From Bromus sterilis (lineage: Eukaryota; Streptophyta; Magnoliopsida; Poales; Poaceae): DNA of 64,000 bases. A program made the position numbers and the translations under genes. Shown one piece after another: positions 60,536 to 64,000 of this stretch (the stretch's first letter is position 1; every line of letters starts with the position of its first letter). A model generated the notes under the pieces. The model did not search any database. It had not been told where the DNA came from and saw nothing but the letters and a program-made list of their open reading frames with translations. Where the stretch lies: contig OX465600.1 in assembly GCA_950022295.1 (NCBI GenBank), forward strand, positions 288,717,782-288,781,781. The letters run 5' to 3'.

Positions 60536-60789
60536 ATAGTATTATAGATGTCATGGGAGGACACGGTCTAACCTCATTCTGGGGTGCCTACTTATATAAC
60601 ATAATATGAGGAGACACCAGAACCTCTTGGTTGTTCTATTCTATGTAAGTCATGTGTTCCTGTTTTCTTATGTTTAGCCATTGTGTTGAACCTTATAATG
60701 CTACCGAGCTAGAAAACTAATGTGCTATGCTTTTGAAAAAAAATGAATCATGTGTGTAAGACTGTGGTCTTAGTAAATCATTATGTTTC

Positions 60790-60847
60790 CTTTTATTCCA
60801 TATATATATATAATGCTTGATTATATAACACTAGGAATTCTTTTATT

Positions 60848-60892
<45 letters not shown>

Positions 60893-60917
60893 GCTTGATT
60901 ATATAACACTAGGAATT
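60790..60917. repeat. Duplicated block with an expanded (TA)n microsatellite
   Basis: The block 'cttttattcca-(ta)n-atgcttgattatataacactaggaatt' occurs twice in tandem. The TA run is short (about 12 bases) in the first copy and about 41 bases in the second (60850-60890). This is consistent with slippage after duplication. Confidence 0.88.
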
Positions 60918-61130
60918 GCATGATTTGATACACTGCATTTTCACTTGAAGTTCATAATTTACTTGATAATTTGTTAGTTTGATGGAAAATTAAACATTTG
61001 AATGGATATAACTACAATAATGATTGAGTTCTAAAAATGCAAGTTGTTTTTATGATTACATGGTTTTAACTGGTACTCTGCTTCATTTGGCGCAACGGGT
61101 CATCTAATAGATATGTAAGGTGACCAGTTA

Positions 61131-61282
61131 CGTAGCTAGGGTTTCAGGGTGGTCCATGGACCACCCTGAAATTTGTATGTACCTTATATATACTGTAGAA
61201 ATTACTAATTTCCTTAAAATTTAAATTATTTGTATATAGATATTTTACTATTGGACCACCCTGAAAAAGTGAGCTGGCTACG
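61131..61282. mobile_element. MITE-like element with CGTAGC ends
   Basis: The left end CGTAGCTAGGG followed by TTTCAGGGTGGTCCA pairs with the right end TGGACCACCCTGAAAAAGTG followed by AGCTGGCTACG. Close to the left end, GGTGGTCCATGGACCACC is a perfect 18-bp palindrome. The interior is AT-rich and non-coding. No target duplication was identified with confidence. Confidence 0.6.
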
Positions 61283-61431
61283 CCACTGAAGGTGACCGTC
61301 GATTAAACATCACCCACTCATCAAATCAATTGATCACTGTCATGCTTTTGACGCTCAAAAGTGACACGGTAACATATCCGTGTGGGAAAAGGTACTCCAC
61401 ACCAATGAGCCAAATGTCCCTGCATCGATCA

Positions 61432-61453
61432 GGGGGGGGGGGGGGGGGGGGGG
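61432..61453. repeat. Homopolymer run of 22 G
   Basis: An uninterrupted G run on the + strand, about 280 bp downstream of the HVA22-type stop codon. It is a potential G-quadruplex and a place where sequencing length is unreliable. Confidence 0.9.
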
Positions 61454-61733
61454 TCCGGAATGGAGTACTGGAACACCACAAGCTAATTAAGCTTAATCTC
61501 AAACTAAGAACACCACAGGCTGTGCAGCTAGCCGCAGGGAACAGATCAGATGAGATCCCTGGTCACTGCTCCAATCTCATTACTTTGTTTTTCTGGACAA
61601 GATATGTAATAGTACTACAGCACCACAAGCTAAAATGTCAAACAAAAACACCACAAGCTAATTAACAAGCTAGCATCAGGGATCAAATGAGATGAGATGA
61701 GATCTCTGGTCAATTACTGCTCCAAGCCCAATC

Positions 61734-62524
61734 TCAGTGGTCTTTCTTGGAAGTGACGAAGGAGAGGAACTTGCTCTTGGCGTTCTCCTTCTCCTTGGGG
61801 GACGTCGACGGCGACTTGTCCTTGCCGCCGTTCTCCTTCTTGCTGCTGCCGGTGCTGCTGCTGGTGCTGTTGCCGGGGTGGTTGGTGAGGCCGTGGTTCC
61901 TCAGCTGCGTCCTGACGAACCTGTCGTAGATGAAGGCCGCTCCCCTGAAGTTTGGCAGCGCCAGCCACGCCAGGAACAGCAGCTTCAGCTCGTACCAGAT
62001 CGGTATCCTGCCAAATTTATTAGCGCTCCATTAGATTATCAATCGAAACCACCATGAACTTGCTTGGTTTGTTTGGTTGTTTGTTGTTTACCAGTAGATG
62101 AGGGACTCGAGGACCATCTCGACGAGCGTGACGAAGGAATAGAGGATCCAGTAGGCCAGCCACTGCTCGTCGTCCAGCTTCGACGGGCTCTCCATCGCCT
62201 GCACCGACGCATACCTGCACCCACAGTCACAGAGAAAACATTGGTAAAAAAAACATATCCCCAAATCAAGGAAACTAAACCAAGACAGAAGAATCCTTGT
62301 GAAGGAACGAAGGAAGGAACTTACAAGGGGTACAGGAGCATCACGCCAGGCCTGCATCAACAAAGAACAGCAGCAAATGGCCTCACGCGTCAGTTGAGCT
62401 CAGTTTGACAGCAATAACTGTAAACAAGAACTGAAATTTCTTTTTTAATTGTAAGAGACGGAGGTGTGGATTCATACCCTGCAAGCGTGTGGAGGTGTGT
62501 GAGGATCGTCCAGAGCTTGCTCAT
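61734..62524 (-). CDS. HVA22-like protein (TB2/DP1/REEP family)
   Basis: Minus-strand exons are 62524-62478, 62352-62326, 62214-62092 and 62007-61734. All three introns are GT-AG, and phases join to 156 residues plus stop. The N-terminus is MSKLWTILTHLHTLAG. It is followed by the TB2/DP1/HVA22 domain at about residues 15-105: LLYPLYASVQAMESPSK, DDEQWLAYWILYSF, the membrane hairpin FVTLVEMVLESLIYWIPIWY, then LKLLFLAWLALPNFRGAAF and IYDRFVRTQL. The family shapes tubular ER membranes; barley HVA22 is induced by ABA and stress and affects vesicle traffic. The C-terminal tail (about 106-156) is Asn/Ser/Lys-rich and longer than in the 130-residue barley founder. No lesions are seen. Which HVA22 paralogue it is (a to k) is not decided. 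Confidence 0.95.
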
Positions 62525-62770
62525 CTTCTCTTAGCTCTTCTTCTCGGACAGGATCAGTGGGAGCGGGGACTGATGATGGAGCAGAACAGTGAAACAACAA
62601 ATGTGTTCTTGGTTTGGATTTGGCTGTTTTTGCTGCGGGGGGAGGGGAAAGCTATGGATTTATAACAATATCGTGGCCGGGTGGAGTGGAGGACACATGG
62701 CGCGAGGCCAATGAAGGAGGGGCTTTTTTGTCTATGGTGTGATGGGGACGTGCACACGTGGCGACAAGAT
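62525..62770 (-). promoter_or_regulatory. 5' UTR and promoter of the HVA22-like gene
   Basis: On the minus strand a TATAAAT box lies at 62658-62664, about 135 bp before the start codon. About 95 bp further upstream, GCCACGTGTGCACGTCC contains an ABA-response element core with a G-box (CACGTG, 62755-62760) and a second ACGT (62748-62751). Between them, GCGCCATGTGTCCTCC (62689-62704) shares GTGTCCTC with the coupling element CE3 known from ABA-responsive barley promoters. This fits ABA or stress induction; the assignment is by motif only. Confidence 0.65.
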
Positions 62771-64000
62771 GGAGCACCGACCACCAGGTCGACCAGGTCG
62801 GCAGGACTACTTTGTCACATCGAAATCTTCTCCGGAGGGTTTTTATATTTTTGGATCCACTGTGAGAGATCCAGGAAGTGACGATGAGGTCAGAGGTCAG
62901 ATTCTTCCTGCAAATCGCCGTCTGGACGGTAAATATAACCGTTAGAGCATCTCCAACCCATCCCCATTCTTTAGTCTCTCGTTTTATCCCCTGTTTTCTA
63001 ACTCTATAATTTTCGAGAAATTGAACTTTTTCTAGTCCAATACTTCAAAACTTAATCCACCAAAGAAACATTGACTTACTAGGTTGCCGAAGCTGGATGA
63101 AGTGGTCGGGGACGATAATGACAACGCTAGTGATGAACTTGTACTGAAGGAAGACAAAGACGTGGCCGTGGTCGATGGTACCAGAGGCGGCCCATACGGA
63201 CTTCGTTTGTCGGCAAACCAAGAGAAGCGAGGCGGCGGCGGTAGCCCTGAGAGGCCACGGCGGTCGCCGATAATAGCGCGACGATGATGCTAGAAGTAGG
63301 CGAAGAGGATCCCAACAACATGACAAAGATCATGCGCAGACGGTGACGTTCCTCCACTTAGGGAAGCGATGTGACGCATACCATGTGGCGTCAACGCGTA
63401 GGGACGGTAAAGTGGACCGTGTGCCGCGGCGCTACGATCCAAAAGGACAATGCAGTAGTGTTGCGCGTGCCGAGGCGACAACGGAGAGAAGATCGCAGGG
63501 AAGGGGGCGTGGACCACGGGTCGCGACCCTGCGGGAGCGCGTAAGTCGAGGCAGCCGCCGGGAAAACCACGGGGAGGCGGTGCTTCGGCCCAAAGGGATG
63601 ACGCAATGACAACCCATTGCTCGATCGGTAGATAGGCGCTCAAACTCTGGGACGATCTTGACGGTTCCTGTGGAGACGCACACGTGCAAGTAATCAGGTC
63701 GCCCAGATAAAGGCGACCACGGGTGGGCGGGTAATCAATCCTATGACCCGTGAGGTGGAGGAGGCACCACTTAACGTGAGGAGGATAGAAGAAGGTGAGG
63801 TGTACGAGAGTCCGAGCGGCCAACACAACACCAATGCTGGAGCGGTTAAGGCAGTGTTACCGCCCTAGCGACCAGCACGGGCGACAGGCGACGGGGAACA
63901 CCGATGTCGCTAACGCGACGCCGTGCATGAGGGCGTCTAGGATGGGGGGGGGGGGGGTTGGAGTCCTGTTCAAAGTATGTGTGATGATGGCTGACGTAGG
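62771..64000. other. Upstream flank of the HVA22-like gene, no gene supported
   Basis: From 62945 'gagcatctccaac' resembles the opening of several grass transposons, but no partner end is seen. 63080-63960 is GC-rich, with long chance frames on both strands (for example 63290-63826 minus) that lack motifs. A run of 14 G ends at 63957. The sequence continues past the window. Confidence 0.45.

Noticed and set aside
61714..61968. 84-codon minus ORF rich in Gln/Arg
   Set aside because: It is a frame shadow of HVA22 exon 4.
63290..63826. 178-codon minus ORF
   Set aside because: No recognisable domain, no splice or promoter context, and similar-length frames exist on the opposite strand because of high GC.

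Overview
The window is nuclear DNA of a grass, most likely a Triticeae species (wheat, Aegilops, barley or rye relative). The evidence is two intron-containing plant genes with GT-AG introns, Stowaway MITEs with CTCCCTCCG ends, and nested Athila-lineage Ty3/gypsy and Ty1/copia LTR retrotransposons, with insertions inside insertions. No bacterial or organellar segment was seen. The species cannot be fixed from the sequence alone.

Layout. (1) 1-5443: the 3' LTR of an Athila-like gypsy element, cut by the window edge, lies inside a decayed copia element whose pol also carries a Stowaway MITE. (2) 5871-12130: a complete PB1-domain RAF-like MAPKKK gene on the + strand, with a second Stowaway MITE just upstream, a 5'-UTR intron and overlapping upstream ORFs. 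(3) 12200-34617: an RNase H-like fossil, a small MITE, a 2.3-kb solo LTR, and then a three-layer nest. In that nest an Athila element (15372-32353, minus, TSD GTGTC) sits 6 bp beyond the solo LTR's right target-site repeat (TSD CCTTG). It carries an 8.3-kb copia element inside its own 3' LTR (15462-23762, minus, TSD GAATA). (4) 34618-53209: a second Athila family (plus, TSD ACATT) holds a member of its own family in the opposite orientation (40917-49208, TSD CCTGG). It also holds a copia solo LTR (49948-51974) that itself contains a MITE. (5) 53210-61300: a SINE-like element, a tandemly duplicated promoter/5'-UTR-like block, ankyrin-like and other gene fragments, foldback elements and AT-rich repeats. 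(6) 61734-62770: a complete HVA22/TB2-DP1 family gene on the minus strand, with an ABRE-containing promoter. (7) 62771-64000: GC-rich sequence with no gene I can support.

Most retrotransposons here appear non-autonomous. The two complete Athila-type elements of the second family encode only GAG and protease. The first Athila encodes GAG, protease and an ATHILA ORF1-like protein, but no reverse transcriptase, RNase H or integrase. The complete copia encodes only a GAG. All would depend on enzymes supplied by relatives elsewhere. The only pol sequence is in the decayed copia at 1330-4039.

The two host genes are both plausible abiotic-stress genes. B4 RAF-like kinases act upstream of SnRK2 kinases in osmotic-stress signalling, and HVA22 proteins are ABA- and stress-induced ER membrane proteins. 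Being on the same fragment, with about 50 kb of transposons between them, is not evidence that they work together. The most unusual structure is the self-into-self Athila insertion, which builds an inverted repeat with arms of about 6.3 kb around a 2-kb loop.
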